This document shows positions 33,992 through 45,869 of a stretch of 64,000 bases of DNA, piece by piece. The stretch covers positions 58,382,517-58,446,516 of the forward strand of contig NC_079490.1 of the NCBI RefSeq assembly GCF_020520425.1, read 5' to 3'. Origin of the DNA: Spinacia oleracea (taxonomy: Eukaryota; Streptophyta; Magnoliopsida; Caryophyllales; Amaranthaceae). The notes under the pieces are model-generated. The model searched no databases. It was not told where the DNA came from and saw only the letters and a list, made by a program, of their open reading frames with translations. How positions within the stretch are numbered: position 1 is the stretch's first letter; every line of letters begins with the position of its first letter. The position numbers were made by a program, and so were the translations under genes.

Positions 33992-36494
33992 GTATAATTT
34001 ATGTTTTTGACGATTTTGGTTTGTGGTGGTTGTTTTATTTATTTGATCTGATTTTGTTTTTATTTTTAGTGGGTTGATACTGGAAAAGAACTTCATTGAG
34101 GAGATCATACCTCCTCTTGAGAATTGCTCTTCACCCTCACTACTGTAAAGTGCTCTTATTTCGTCTAATGGCTTCCAGTTTTTTATTAATTAATAACCTA
34201 TGATGTTAATTGTTCTTTGTTGCTGTAAACACTTATTGATCGTCTGTTTTATATGATGGTCTGTGATTCTGCCTACTTCAGCATGCTCTCCTGTATGTTG
34301 TCGTTGCTATCCGCCTCGACAGTCTATTTCAGTCAATTTTTTAGTTGGATATTTCAGTACAATATTTAATTTTCTTATGCTGCTTAGTACAAAATTAACT
34401 TTAAGTATCTCTTTGCTTATCAAATTCGTTCTCAATTATTCTTGATGGAAAATGTAGTGGTTTCTCGGTGGTGTCACGTATTATTTTTAGGTTTATTGCA
34501 TTGGTGGTTATTAGGAGTATTAGTTGTTCCCTGGAGTATGTCTTGCCTATGAATTTGTGAAGGTTTCCCTGGGTGTTACTTTTGGGAATTAAGAATTTAG
34601 TTGTAGAATTCTATATAAAATTGTTTAAGTTGCAGAATTCTGAGGTGAGATTGAAGGAAGATAGTGAGAAAGAATGGAGTTTCAGATTATGTTATGGTAT
34701 TAGAGATGATCATTTAGTACTCCTATTTTCTGGGTTGAAAATTAGGCTTCGTAAAGTTCTGAAGCAGGAAAATGAACTAGAGCTTATTAAATAAATGGTA
34801 GCACCGCTAGCACATGCTTATTTGGTGATATAATCTTAGCTGAATGGAAGAATTTTCTGTTAGTATTACCGTGATATGATCGTTGCGTAACCTACTTCCC
34901 ACCTCTGCTTATAGATTCCTAAATGAACTAGAACTCTCCTATGATCCTCTTATATTTCTTTCTCCTATACAATCTCCCACAAATGTCCAATATTGCATAA
35001 TGGAACTATAATATTATTTTCATATTTGGCCAACATCAGATGTTGGATAACTAATGCTTAGGTAATTATCCATTTTTTGCTGGAAATCATTTTACATCAA
35101 TTAGTATCAATAGAACTAGACCAGTACCTTTATTGGCGTTATCAGCTATGTAGTTCCCTTTGGGTTCCTTCTACTTTGTGTTGATTCCTATAGGTGGAAT
35201 GGGAATACTTATGCTTACACCTTTCTTTGTCGTGTGATATAATTTGTGGTATTTACCTCCATTTGATGAGATACTTTCACTTTCTCGTCAGTGGTAGTGA
35301 ATGAAACTGTATGTATTATGTCGAACTGCGTAATGCCATAGACGCAATTTGGAGTTCGCTGATTGAAAGTTAACAGTCCCAGACTCTCGGGAATAGTGTA
35401 CTGCATTCTGGACTTCAGAAAGTTGATTATTCCTGGAGTTTTTTAGAATGTGATTACGATGCGCTTTTATTTTTCACATCCTTGACTATACAAAATTCAG
35501 ATTAATTAGTATGTCTTTGTGTTCTATTGTTCAATAACAACATTGCTTGGTGATTTGTTCAAGGCTGTAGAGTGTTATGATAATTTGTTCAATTGTTATG
35601 GAAAAGGCATAATTGTGTGATTGAAGAATCTTAATAGGCTTTGATGCCTTTTGAAAAGAAAAAAGCCCTGTGGATTTCATGATTACTACAGATTTCCTGA
35701 AGTAACATGAAGTAATATAAAGACAGATAATGTTATATAATTCATCGTATTGTCTATTAAATCATTTTTGTAATATTATGTATTTATTCTTATTCTTATT
35801 GTTTTTCTTTTTAGGAAATATTCTTATTCTTATTCTTATTCTTATTGTTGTTATTAGTTATTATCATGATTTTTTCTTTTTAAATTTATTGCCAACCTTT
35901 TTAAGTGGTTACTTTCCAGATCTTGCAAACAAAAGGTTGGGACTGATGCACGCGAATTTGAAAATTCCAGGTAGCTGCTGGAGTTGCTATTCAATAAATT
36001 CTTGCGTACCACAAGTGAATGTCCATCAAAGAATGCATAGAGAACAAAGTCATGCTCAATTTGGCAAAAATAGAAGCCAGTCACTATAAGACAAGGTAGT
36101 ACGATATCAGTAACTTTCGATCCACAAATGCTGCTTTCACAAGCTACGACATGACTAATGCTAGGAATAATTCTGGCAACCAAGTAGGCGAATTTGAGAA
36201 ATCGTTGGTGATCCTGTTTCTGTTTCCCTGTGTGATTGCTTATGTTTTCCTTTTTACACTATAAACATTAAACAGTGAGTTGGTTACTCCTTGAGAAAAT
36301 ATGCTCTGATTTTGAAAGGCATGTGTTATGGCAATGATGAGTTCAATGTTATTTCCTGTCTTGTTACTCTGAACTTCCATCATTTAGAGCAAGCACGATC
36401 TTGTGTTATTTGATGTCTTGTGTATTTGTTTTCATGTGTTATTTCAAAAATTATACCAATAATAATTTCACAAAATTATTTTTGATATCTTGGG

Positions 36495-36519
36495 GGACGG
36501 CGCGCGTAGCGCGCCGTCC
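36495..36519 (+). terminator. Helitron 3' terminal hairpin
   Basis: GGACGGCGCGC, loop GTA, then GCGCGCCGTCC: perfect 11-bp arms, five bases before the terminal CTAG. In Helitrons this hairpin marks the end of rolling-circle transfer. Confidence 0.9.
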
Positions 36520-36528
36520 AACGACTAG

Positions 36529-37070
36529 TTTTAATAAGGTCGAAAAGAACACACCACACATGGAATAAGTAAACCACAAAACCAAAAATCATGACTAATC
36601 ACCACTTTAGTCTTTCGTGACAAACACTTGTCTCCAAGAACTCACAAAATGCTATTCATTACCATTATAACCGTATATATCCAAATGTATGTCCAGATTA
36701 CATAATACGAATACTTTAGATCGTAATACACAAATCAATGATGGCTTTCGTAAAACTTATTAACAATACTATACTCCAATGATGATTAGTAATAGTAGCC
36801 AAAATAATACTTTCGTAATACTAGTACTACCGAATATATATGCATGTTAATTCAAACCATGTAGTTCATCCTATATAACGTAGCACTCTATTTTCCTAGC
36901 TCATAACAACACATAAACATATCCAAAATACTTTTTCTAACTGGACCAAAAGATGATGGACATCGAACATTACCTTAACGTACACGTACTCTTTCCTAAC
37001 GATTTCCGATCCTTGCGAGTTGCGAATACCCTACGTTGAGTCGTTGCACGAGTAAACAAACAAACAAAAA
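36529..37070. other. Flank of the Helitron insertion
   Basis: AT-rich non-coding sequence, probably continuing the LTR-like repeat interrupted at 31641. Nothing else recognised. Confidence 0.35.
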
Positions 37071-37073
37071 TAA

Positions 37074-37439
37074 GAGCATCAATACTAGCCATCTCTTTAC
37101 CCCCTCTTAACTTTTCTCTTTCCTTAAGAGTTAGCTCTTAGATAAAATGTGGTAACTCTTAACCCCCTCTTATTTAGAGGTTTATTGAGACATCCTCTAA
37201 ATAAGAGGTAGCTTAGAAATAAGAGTGGGGTTGAGGTGGAGGCTTGTGTTTGTTTTGTGATTTTTATTTTCTTTTTAAAAAGGAAAAATATGTAAAAAGG
37301 TAGTTAAGAGGTAGTAAATAAGAGATAGTCTATTTCTTGGGTTTTTTTGATGGGTAACTCTTATTAAGAGATGGTGATGATGTGGATGAGAGAAGAGACT
37401 AAGAGGGGGCAAATACGAGTTATCTTACAATTGATGCTC
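37074..37439. mobile_element. 366-bp Tourist-like MITE
   Basis: Terminal inverted repeats GAGCATCAAT and ATTGATGCTC, with TAA target duplications at 37071-37073 and 37440-37442. Sub-terminal inverted motifs (CCCCCTCTTA, AAGAGGTAG, TAACTCTTA) recur inside. GAGCATC ends and a 3-bp TAA duplication fit non-autonomous PIF/Harbinger elements. Confidence 0.8.
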
Positions 37440-37442
37440 TAA

Positions 37443-38157
37443 ACAACTTTATTATGCGGTTGATCGAGAAATTAGAGGAAATGATAAACATTAAAACTAG
37501 ATTTCAGACTAAGCAAGTTAGCAGAGTAATAAATTCTTGTTTTCACAAAGTTACCTCAATACGAAAGAAAATTTATAAAAACAAAGTCAATGCTATCAAA
37601 ATCATTTAGGCAAAGAAATTAAACTAAGAAACACTTAGATAAAATATATATAAATGAATATCAATATACACGTGACAGTTTTCTCTCTCTAGAATTTAAG
37701 AGGTTCTCTCTCACGAAAAGTGAGTTTCTCCAAGCTTGGTCTTGGTCTTGATGCACTGTTGCATGCAAAGTATAGCCACCCATATCTCATCATTACCCCA
37801 TAGCCAATAGGAGGTAAGCTAACTTCGCTTCACTACTCCATTACTCAGTGAAGAAGAAAGGTTGCAACCTTTTGATCTTCCCTTTTCGGAAAACACCATA
37901 CTTTTAACAGCCAATAAAGGCTTAGCCACCTTTTTACGCCATTTCACTGGTTTCAAAGATCTCCATATCTAATAATTACTGTTTGCGCTGCTCGAGATTA
38001 CATTTTGCATGCAATACCATTGGCTCAATTTTGAACCTTCCGGCTATAAATCTATAGTAACTTTAACTCCTTTCTTATCTTCCAACTTCCAGAAACCTTT
38101 CTACTTCTTTTCCCTCTCTACAAACTCTCTCTCTCAACTTTTTTCTGGTTAGCTTTT
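37443..38157. other. Sequence upstream of LINE ORF1 (5' UTR boundary unknown)
   Basis: Non-coding. The last ~120 bp are pyrimidine-rich and probably belong to the L1 5' UTR. I cannot fix the LINE 5' end because the 3' target duplication lies outside the window. Confidence 0.35.
38045..38050 (+). promoter_or_regulatory. Candidate TATA box upstream of LINE ORF1
   Basis: TATAAA in CGGCTATAAATCTATAG, about 110 bp before the ORF1 start, followed by a CT-rich leader (38095-38145). Position and context resemble a plant pol II core promoter. It may belong to the LINE 5' UTR or to DNA upstream of it. Confidence 0.35.
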
Positions 38158-39388
38158 ATGGCAAATAACCGCCATAGCAATGGGAATGGGAACCACCCTT
38201 ACCAAAATGGAAACCACAGTCAAAATTCAAATGGGGGTAGAAATCAGCCATATAGGATGGGTCCACTGATAGAACCACCACCAGATTTCACTCTTCTTGG
38301 GCGAATTAATTTCAGTTCTAGTGCAATCGGAAGATTTGTGGGGATAAATCCGCCGTCAGTCACGGTGGTGCAAGAGATTGTGAGATCAAGGTGGATAAGA
38401 AGAGATGATATTCGGGTTCACCGAACTGGGTTTTTTCTATATTTTTGAATGTCGAAATAGAGAGGACTTGCAAGGTTTGCTCCGCCAGCAAACGGCGGTG
38501 ATAGATGGAAGGTTGATCAATTTCCGACGCTACCATACTTCTGATGCGCCTCACCAAATTCTGTTTAACACCTCGAGGATTTGGGTAAGGATCCATGGTC
38601 TTCCTCTGCCATATCTTACCAGGAGCTGGGCGAGAAGAATTCTGGAACAAATTGGATACGTGGATGAGCTTGATTTTGGGGATGGAGATTTGCCTCGCAA
38701 TGCGGAGCTTCGAGGGAGGATTTTTATGGATATCTCTTTACCGTTCATTCCAGGATGTTTTATTCCGCTGATGGATGGAAGAGTTATTTGAATCTATTTC
38801 AGGTACGAAGGTGTTTTTAAATTTTGTAAAGCCTATGGTTGTGCTGGTCACTCGACAAGTAGGTGCCTTGTAGATCAAGGTGTAGCAGCAAGAAACATAA
38901 GGAGGAGATTGGAAGCTGTAGAGGAAGAAGGATTTAGGGTCCTCCATGGCCCAACCAATTATCCATTCTACACGAACTGGATTGAAGGATTGGAGGATAG
39001 GTTTGGGAACCGGAACACAAACCTAAATCTACGCTGGTATGAAGAACCGGAAGATGTGCCGGTGAACGAGAGATTCCATGGAGCAGAACCAAATCATTAT
39101 TTCAGCAGCTCTACGGAAGATGGGTCGAGTGGGGGTACAGAGGGTTATTTTACTGGCGGTGAGGAGTTCCAGGAGGACCAGAGGGAGGGAGAGGTGAGTG
39201 ATGAAAGAACTCACACAGATCCAATGGATACGGTGATGTTATCACCAGGAAGAAGGTTGGGCTTGCTAATGACCCATATGCAGATTACTTGGTGCCAAGG
39301 AGGTCATTGCATGTGTCCTATCAAGAAGAAGTTCGAAGAAATAGGGATTATCTGAATGAGAGGAGAAGTCAGGAGAGGAACCCAAACA

Positions 39389-39432
39389 CAACACCCCAAA
39401 ACACAACACCCCAAAACACAACACCCCAAAAC
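39389..39432 (+). repeat. 15-bp tandem repeat in ORF1 (NTTPQ)
   Basis: AACACAACACCCCAA occurs three times in tandem and encodes NTTPQ repeats in the open ORF1 frame. The repeat length is a multiple of three, so the frame is kept. Confidence 0.8.
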
Positions 39433-39455
39433 GCTAAAAATATTCCAAACACAAA

Positions 39456-39485
39456 CCCTAACCCTAACCCTAACCCTAACCCTAA
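39456..39485 (+). repeat. (CCCTAA)5 telomere-like hexamer inside ORF1
   Basis: Five perfect CCCTAA units, which translate as Asn-Pro repeats. The unit is six bases, not the seven of the usual plant telomere (CCCTAAA), and is in frame. A coding microsatellite is therefore more likely than telomere-derived DNA. Confidence 0.85.
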
Positions 39486-40658
39486 CAACAGTCAAACACA
39501 AGCTACAAACGTGTTTTTCAGCCAACACCATCTTTCTGCGAGGAAGAATGCGGTTCAATCACCAATATCCAGTCAGGATTCTGGACGTTCAACTGCAGCG
39601 GGCCCTAGGTCATTTGGTACACTCATACCTCTTTCTGACTCATTGGGGGGGACTAGGAGGATTGAATCCAGCTATGAAGTGGGGGAGTCGTCAAGAGGGC
39701 CTCAGTTGATAAGGGATCGGGATGAGAGACATAGTAGAGTGATGCTCCCCATTCCGGAGGTGATTCAAGTTCCTTTGGAGGGAGTGGAGATCCAGGTTCC
39801 GGTGATTATTAGGGAACGAAGAGATCCACCACCGCCATCAGATTTACCCATGCCGAGCTTAAGTATGCTCTCACCTATCATCCATGATAGGGTGATTCGA
39901 GAAAGGAACTCACTAGGATGTTTTAATTCTACATCAAGAAACTTTATAGAGGCAAGCAGGAGATTAGCGAGATCGTTATGCAATTTTAGGATCTCTCAAA
40001 GTTCAGGAAGGGTGCACCCGTTCCCAACGGTGACAAGATCACAATTCCTTCCAGTTTGTCCCAACTCTTTTGGAGCTGAACTTCCAAACTTGCCACTAAC
40101 AGAGAACGATCCACCAAATTCGCTAGTGTCACCGGAGGAGCATATTGAGTCTTTTGAGAAAATCCTGTTGCTGGAGGCACAAGGAGAATCGATCTCCAAG
40201 AAAAGAAAAAGGAGGGAGGAGAATCAAGAAACTAGATCTTGTGATGATGATGAGAAGGTTAGGAAAAGTGAGTTTGATAAGGATTGGGTGGAGTCAAAGA
40301 GGTGCAAAACTGTAAGAGGATGGATTGATAAAGGGGGATATAGGATTTGGAGAAGAGATGAGAAAGGGAGGAATAAAATTGTCACAAAATCAATATCTGT
40401 TGAGGAAGCTATGAGTAGGGATGGTCGAACAGCAATACGCATTCCACAGGGGAGAGAAAAAGGGAAAGGTAAGAGAGGAATGGATGAATCTTCTTGGCCA
40501 TCGAGTGAATCTAAAAGGCATTACTGCGAGAGTGAGTGGCAAGGGAGGAGCAGTAAGGAGGAGGACTTAGACGAGAACATTCAGCGAAGCATTTTGTCTT
40601 CGGTTCTTCATGATCAACCAGGTGAGGTGACTGAACCAGATCAGTCCCCGAAGGAAGT

Positions 40659-42345
40659 ATGAAGCTGGTTTCGTGGAACTGTAGGGGGATAAATGATCCA
40701 CACACCCCTAAGTTCTCTTATCTTTTGTGGTTATGCAAGGTTAAACGTCCAACTCTTTTATTTCTGTGTGAAACTAAGATGACTGTCATTGATGTAGTTA
40801 GTAGACTAAAGTTTTTGAACCCCACCTTTTCTTTTGGTTGTGATGCTGATGGTAGCAAGGGGGGTGTAGTTGTTTTAGGCTGGACAAATGACAAAGTAGA
40901 TTGCACTTATAAGTCTAAGAATGTAATAGTTTGTAACATTTTGGAGCAAAATAGAATGAGTAAGAATGTGATTTTCGTTTATGGAGAGCCTAGATTGGAG
41001 AATCGAGTGCAAGTTTGGGACACTCTCTTCTATTGTTTGATTGGCTCCCCAAAGTGTATTTTAATGGGGGATTTTAATCAACTAGAGACCTTAGAAGATA
41101 AACTAGGGGGAAGCAATATCATAAGAGGGGCAAACGACCTTATAAATTGGAGGTTGATGAATAATGTTTATGATGTGCCAGTATCGGGGCCAAGATTTTC
41201 ATGGAGCAATAAGTGTTTGGGGGGGAGGGGGGGGATTTAATTTTAGAAAGGCTGGATAGGGCCTATGTTACTAGTAAATGGTTCGATGATTTCCCGGAAG
41301 GGAAATTAAGGAATGAACCTATAACGGTTTCTGATCATGCAGCGATATGCTATGAATCTTCCCCACCAATTTCAGTCACAAAGAGGCCTTATCAAATAGA
41401 AAACTGGTGTCTGCAATTTAAACAAGTACGGGATTTAATAGAAAATAATTGGTCATGTCGTGGGGCGGGATCCAGTATGTATAGGGTCCACAAGAACCTA
41501 CAACAAATTAGAACGAAATTACAAAAGTGGTGTTTTTCTAACAAGACGTTTTGGGGTATTAATTGGAAGGAGGATAATTCAAAACTTTTACATGAAGCTC
41601 TAGAAGTGGATAGCTTGGTGAAGGGGAATGCGTACATTGAAACTCTTAATAGATGGATCCCCTCTTGCTCTCTCAAGTTCCAGTACTGGCAACAAAGAAT
41701 GAAGGAGAAATGGATAAGGGAGGGGGATTGTAGTACACCAATGATGTTTAGAAGGGTCAAAAGTAGGAAATCAAGAAATGAAATTACCACTATTAGGGAT
41801 AGTGAAGATGTTTGGGTGGAGGGACATGATTCAATAGCTTCTGTGATTAAGGAATCCCTTGTGGAGGTCTTTAACCCAAGTGTTAATACCCATATCAGTG
41901 AGGAAATTGACTGTACCTTACGCCAATTAGCTCTCCCGTGTCTCAACTCTATACAACAGGAGATGCTGAATCGGAAGTTCACACCAGTGGAGATCAAGGA
42001 AGCTATGTTTAGTATCCATTGCTCAAAATCATCGAGTCCGGATGGGATAACAGCTGAGTTTTTTAAAAGCTACTGGGATACGGTAGGAGATCTGGTAACG
42101 GAAAGTATATTACGTTTCTTCAATACGGGGTACCTTCTCAAAGAGTGGAACCAATCCCTGTTAGTAGTGATTCCAAAATGTACAAACCCGGAGCTAGCAT
42201 CCCACTTTCGGCCAATCAGTCTTTGTAACACCATTTATAAAGGCATCTCTAAGTGCATGGTTAACAGATTAAAAATGGTCCTTCCTAGTTTGATTTCGAA
42301 CTATCAACATGCTTTCATCCCGGGTCGTCACATGGAAGATAATGT
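40659..42345 (+). pseudogene. L1 LINE ORF2, 5' part: endonuclease and start of reverse transcriptase
   Basis: The endonuclease/exonuclease/phosphatase domain begins at the first Met: KLVSWNCRGIND, LFLCETKM, LMGDFNQ and, after a frameshift, VSDHAAI. These are the metal-binding and catalytic motifs of plant L1 endonucleases. The frame changes at a G-rich run (41219-41236). The RT N-terminus follows: KSSSPDGITAEFFKSYW, LLVVIPKCTNPE, HFRPISLCNTIYK and YQHAFIPGRHMEDNV, where the copia LTR cuts in. ORF2 starts inside the ORF1 stop codon. Confidence 0.9.
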
Positions 42346-43386
42346 TGAAGGTATGTCCTTCACCCAAGGTGCATTAAGTCTAATACCAAGGTTCAGATTA
42401 ATTGCGAACAATTAATTCAGTGAGATCAAGTGATAGGAACAGCTAGCTGGAGCAATACTTCCGATTAGTGAGTTCTAATGGATATTGAACTCACAACTTA
42501 CTCTTGACTGAACCTACAAGGTCACACCAATGACACTTAACAGATCACCGGATTAAATGAATCGGAAATTCATTTAATAGCTTTTCGGGAATTAGTTGGA
42601 AACGTATTATAAGATACGACCTTTGTCGGAATTGTATCACGTATCGCGAATATTCGTAAGCTGGGCGACACGAATAAATCGTATCGTACGACGGTGATTC
42701 GTCGTATACGAAACGATAAATAATATATCGGAAATATATTAAATCGCGAATACGAAGGGCATCGGAGTTGCCGGCCCGTCGAGCCAAGCACGTAAGCGTG
42801 CAAGGCCCAACGAGCCATCAAGCTCGCGAGCAAAGGCGAGCAAGGGCCAGCCCATTGGGCGCGAGCACGCAACAGCACGCAACAGCGCATCGCAGCAACG
42901 AGCGAGCAGGCCCACGGCCCAGCTGCTCGGCTCGCGCGCTGTGGGCTTCGGCCTGCAGTGTGTCGCTGGGCGCGGGCGTGCGGTCCGTGTGTGCTTGCGT
43001 GATGTGGCCGGTCAAGGCCTTTGGTTCTTGGCCGGTTACATCATTAATACAATAGGCATATTGTATTTTCCAACACACACAGTTTATATTACTCAAAACC
43101 CTAGAGACACAGAGAACCCTAATTCTCTCTGTGCCTCCAAAGTGAGTTCTTCCCAAAAGCAAAGTATCTTGATCAATTGTCTAAGCTACGATTATCAAGA
43201 TGGATCTGATCGTGTCGGTGAACCAAGTAGAGGAACGACAAGTGGAGTTCTTTGTTCGTGTTCGTTGACAGATTATTGTGGAAAACACGCTTCGAATGTA
43301 AGTTTGCTTAATCTGTGCTTTATACATGTTTCCTGGCTTTGGGATTATTCCGCACATGTTATTATGTTTAACTGTATTCCCCTGCA
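42346..43386 (+). repeat. 5' LTR of the copia element
   Basis: 1041 bp, from TGAAGGTATGTCC to CCCCTGCA. It contains a GC-rich block (42768-43030) with repeated GCGAGCA/GCACGCAACA motifs that produces overlapping open frames on both strands; these are not genes. About 61 bp (42768-42828) are absent from the 3' LTR. Confidence 0.85.
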
Positions 43387-43387
43387 G

Positions 43388-43400
43388 TGGTATCAGAGCC
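43388..43400 (+). other. Primer-binding site, initiator tRNA-Met
   Basis: TGGTATCAGAGCC, one base after the LTR end, matches the plant tRNA-iMet PBS consensus. Confidence 0.85.
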
Positions 43401-45869
43401 TTATGTATTCAAAGCATGAATTAGCATGATTATTATTGTTTTTGCATCTGTCGAAAAATTTGGAATTTTTGTTGATTTTTCGGAATTTTTACGAATTATG
43501 GGATGAATTGCGTAATAATCAGGTCCGAAATAAAAAATCATCGCTTTTTCGATTTTTAAAACGCAAATCTGATGTAAAACGATTTTCTAAGGTCAACTCA
43601 TGAGAATAGAATTGCGAAAACAGGCCTCGAAGTATCGTTTTTTGGGCGTTTTTGTTAATTTTTCATTAAAAATTAAAAGTGTCGGACAGTAATTCAATTA
43701 AAAGGTCGACCTAAACTACTCGGAATTGCTTCAAATTTTGACACAATGTTTCTGGGTACATTCTTGATCTAATGTAAAAATTTCAGATTTTTCCTATAAG
43801 TATAAACCCTAATTTTTCCTTTCCCCAATTCGTAAAATTTGAAACTCTAATTGAATTTTAATTAATTTTGGTTTAATAATTCGGTTAATTGGGAAAGGGG
43901 ATATAATTTCATGGGTCAGTGGCTAATTTTAAAAAATTATTGGATTAAAATTTTTGATGGTTTCGTTAATTTTAATCGCACTTAAACCAAATTATTAAAA
44001 ATCTGAAATTTAATTGTTTATGAACGATTTAAAGCTTCGGATTTTATTAATTAAAAGTTCAAACTTTAATGTTGATTCGATCATTCTTAAAAGTTTGAAT
44101 ATTGTTAGCCATTTATTTAATAATTTTACGAAATTGGATTGTCGTTAAAGTTTATTAAATCGTTAAAAATCGTTGTTTTTCGAAAATAAAAATCGTAACT
44201 TTTTGAAAAATAAAATTAATGCAAGTTCGTGAAATTAAATTTAATTTTAATTAAGTTGGTCCATATCACGAACCAAAGGCACGAACACAAGTGTGGTGGA
44301 CGTATGGCTCGACGAGCCATACGGGCTGCTATGCTTAGGCCGAGCCGCATGCGACACGGGCAGCAACAAGCATGCTGCGTGCCTCGTGCGCGCTGGGCGA
44401 GGAAAGGGGTAGGCGGGACGCTTGCGGGGCTGCGACGAAGCAAGGCACGAGCCATGCGAAGTCCAGCGCACGAAGGCACAACGACGCAGCGCAGGGGCAA
44501 CGATGGTTGCGGGCGCGCGCGCGCGCGAAGGCCTGGGGGTGTGCGAGCTTGCTCGTGCGCCTCATAGGCCACACGCAAGGGATTGGGCTGGGCGCAAGCC
44601 TAGTCCAACTACGTAATCGGAATTTTTTCGTTGAAAATTGTTTATTTAGTTAGGCTTCGTATATTTGCATTAATTTGGGCTAACGGGATATTTAATTTAA
44701 TATTTTATTTGCTTGGGCCGGCCGCGAGTTTTAATTTAATATTTCATAATTAATTATCCGGAATAATTATTGGTTTGAGTGGGAGCCACTAAATGAAATT
44801 AAAATGAAATAATTATTTTTAATTATTTTCGTAGGTCGCATTATTTTAATTAAATTAAATTTTAATTAGAATAAAGTCTAAGGATTAATAATTTGGAAAT
44901 TGATTAATCTTTTAGGACGCGTTTATGTGAACGTGAATTTTAATTAATTCACGTAAATACTTGCATATTAATATGGGCCATTTGTTTTAGCATACGAATG
45001 GATGAATGCATGGAATATATATTTTATGTAATGCAGGTACTCCAAGTGACTAGTATGGCCAATTTAGGATAGTTAAATACGGTCTGCGTACCGTTCTATC
45101 TTTGAATGTAAAGTTTTAAATATGGTCTGCGTACCATGGAAATTTTGATGTAATTTTATTATTTTCAAGTATTTCTAAGTTTAGAACTTTAAGTTAGCAT
45201 TTGAACGAAGATTCAAGACGATGCCAAGCTAACAAGGAGGTGATGAAGATTGGATGCTTCAAGACAAGATGTTTTGGGCCATACTAGATCACCATTTATT
45301 TATGCACTTTAATATATATATATTATGCTTGAATGTATGAATGTATGTATGCTTTGCATGAATAGGTTGTTTCATATGACTCGATTAGATTAAGTTCACT
45401 GAATAATCGAACTAACATAGAAACAACTAGGTCCAAGTAATATTGAGTTCAAAAATTGCCTTCCAAATCAACACTTACAAAAATCTAGGGATCTAAGATA
45501 GTAGGTTTACGCTAAAGCGAGGTGCTATTTTAGTTGACTTAGGTGGTAAGGCGTCCTAAAGGAGCACGTTGATTGTGGTTTCAACTCAAACAACAATGGC
45601 ATTATGTTGTGGCAATGGGATAAATTATGGCATTAATTTATTAACCAAGAGTAATTTGGAGATTACTAGCAATAGGTTTTGCTTACCTAAAATCTTAAAC
45701 TACTTAAGACATGCTAAAGCTGCTTAAGGATTTAGGACTTTTGGGCTCTTGGAATCGTTTCATTCATTTTGGACCATGTTTTTGCTTTTGCATGAATGAA
45801 ATGTTTTAATAGCTTTGATGATTGCGTGAATGCTTTTATTTCAAGTTATTAAAGTATGATAAGTGTTTT
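43401..45869 (+). other. Copia leader/internal region before the nested insertion
   Basis: No gag frame is readable. It is AT-rich except for a GC-rich island at 44283-44600, whose long open frames occur on both strands at once. Two small hairpins share the loop CTGCGT (45079-45094 and 45122-45137). A 23-bp palindrome lies at 44301-44323. Confidence 0.5.
44301..44323. repeat. 23-bp palindrome
   Basis: CGTATGGCTCG, one central A, then CGAGCCATACG: perfect 11-bp arms in the GC-rich island of the copia internal region. Confidence 0.75.

Larger units (their letters stand above)
31642..36528 (+). mobile_element. Non-autonomous Helitron carrying host gene fragments
   Basis: The 5' end is TCTTTACTACTTATTTTCCC, preceded by A (31641). 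The 3' end is a perfect 11-bp-arm hairpin (36495-36519), a 5-nt spacer and CTAG (36525-36528), followed by T. TC...hairpin...CTRR inserted between A and T is the diagnostic Helitron structure, and no target duplication is expected. Over 4.9 kb no Rep/helicase is present. Instead there are exon-like pieces with flanking intron sequence: CHY/RING (32865-32956), BRX (33881-33991) and unidentified pieces (about 32170-32237 and 35919-35968). Confidence 0.9.
38158..40662 (+). pseudogene. L1 LINE ORF1 (DUF4283 / zf-CCHC_4, nucleic-acid-binding), broken
   Basis: N-terminal Asn/Gly-rich segment, then a DUF4283-like domain ([43 protein letters not shown]), then a zinc-knuckle region (FKFCKAYGCAGHSTSRC) and a long low-complexity C-terminal part. 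Defects: an extra T in the run near 38441-38446 shifts frame; TGA at 38789-38791 sits where a Trp is usual (RVI-W-IYFRYEG); a further frame change lies near 39250-39280. In the knuckle, the second Cys appears replaced by Tyr (CKAY). The last 457 codons (from 39289) are open and include NTTPQ and (NP)n repeats. The ORF1 stop overlaps the ORF2 start (ATGA at 40659-40662). Confidence 0.85.
38158..42345 (+). mobile_element. L1-type LINE, 5' part (interrupted)
   Basis: ORF1 (DUF4283 plus zinc knuckle) is followed by ORF2 (endonuclease, RT) in the order and orientation of plant L1 LINEs. At 42345 the RT reading is cut by a Ty1/copia LTR and resumes at 62261 with no loss of homology. Frameshifts and stops show the copy is dead. 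The 3' end lies beyond 64000. Confidence 0.9.

Noticed and set aside
39456..39485. Possible ancient telomere fusion site.
   Set aside because: The unit is a hexamer, in frame within LINE ORF1 and only 30 bp long; plant telomeres are usually CCCTAAA.
44216..44653. Six overlapping open frames on both strands, up to 120 codons, Ala/Arg-rich.
   Set aside because: All lie in one GC-rich island of the copia internal region and are open on both strands at once. There are no domains; stop-poor composition explains them. The same holds for 42768-43055 and 61730-62008 in the LTRs.
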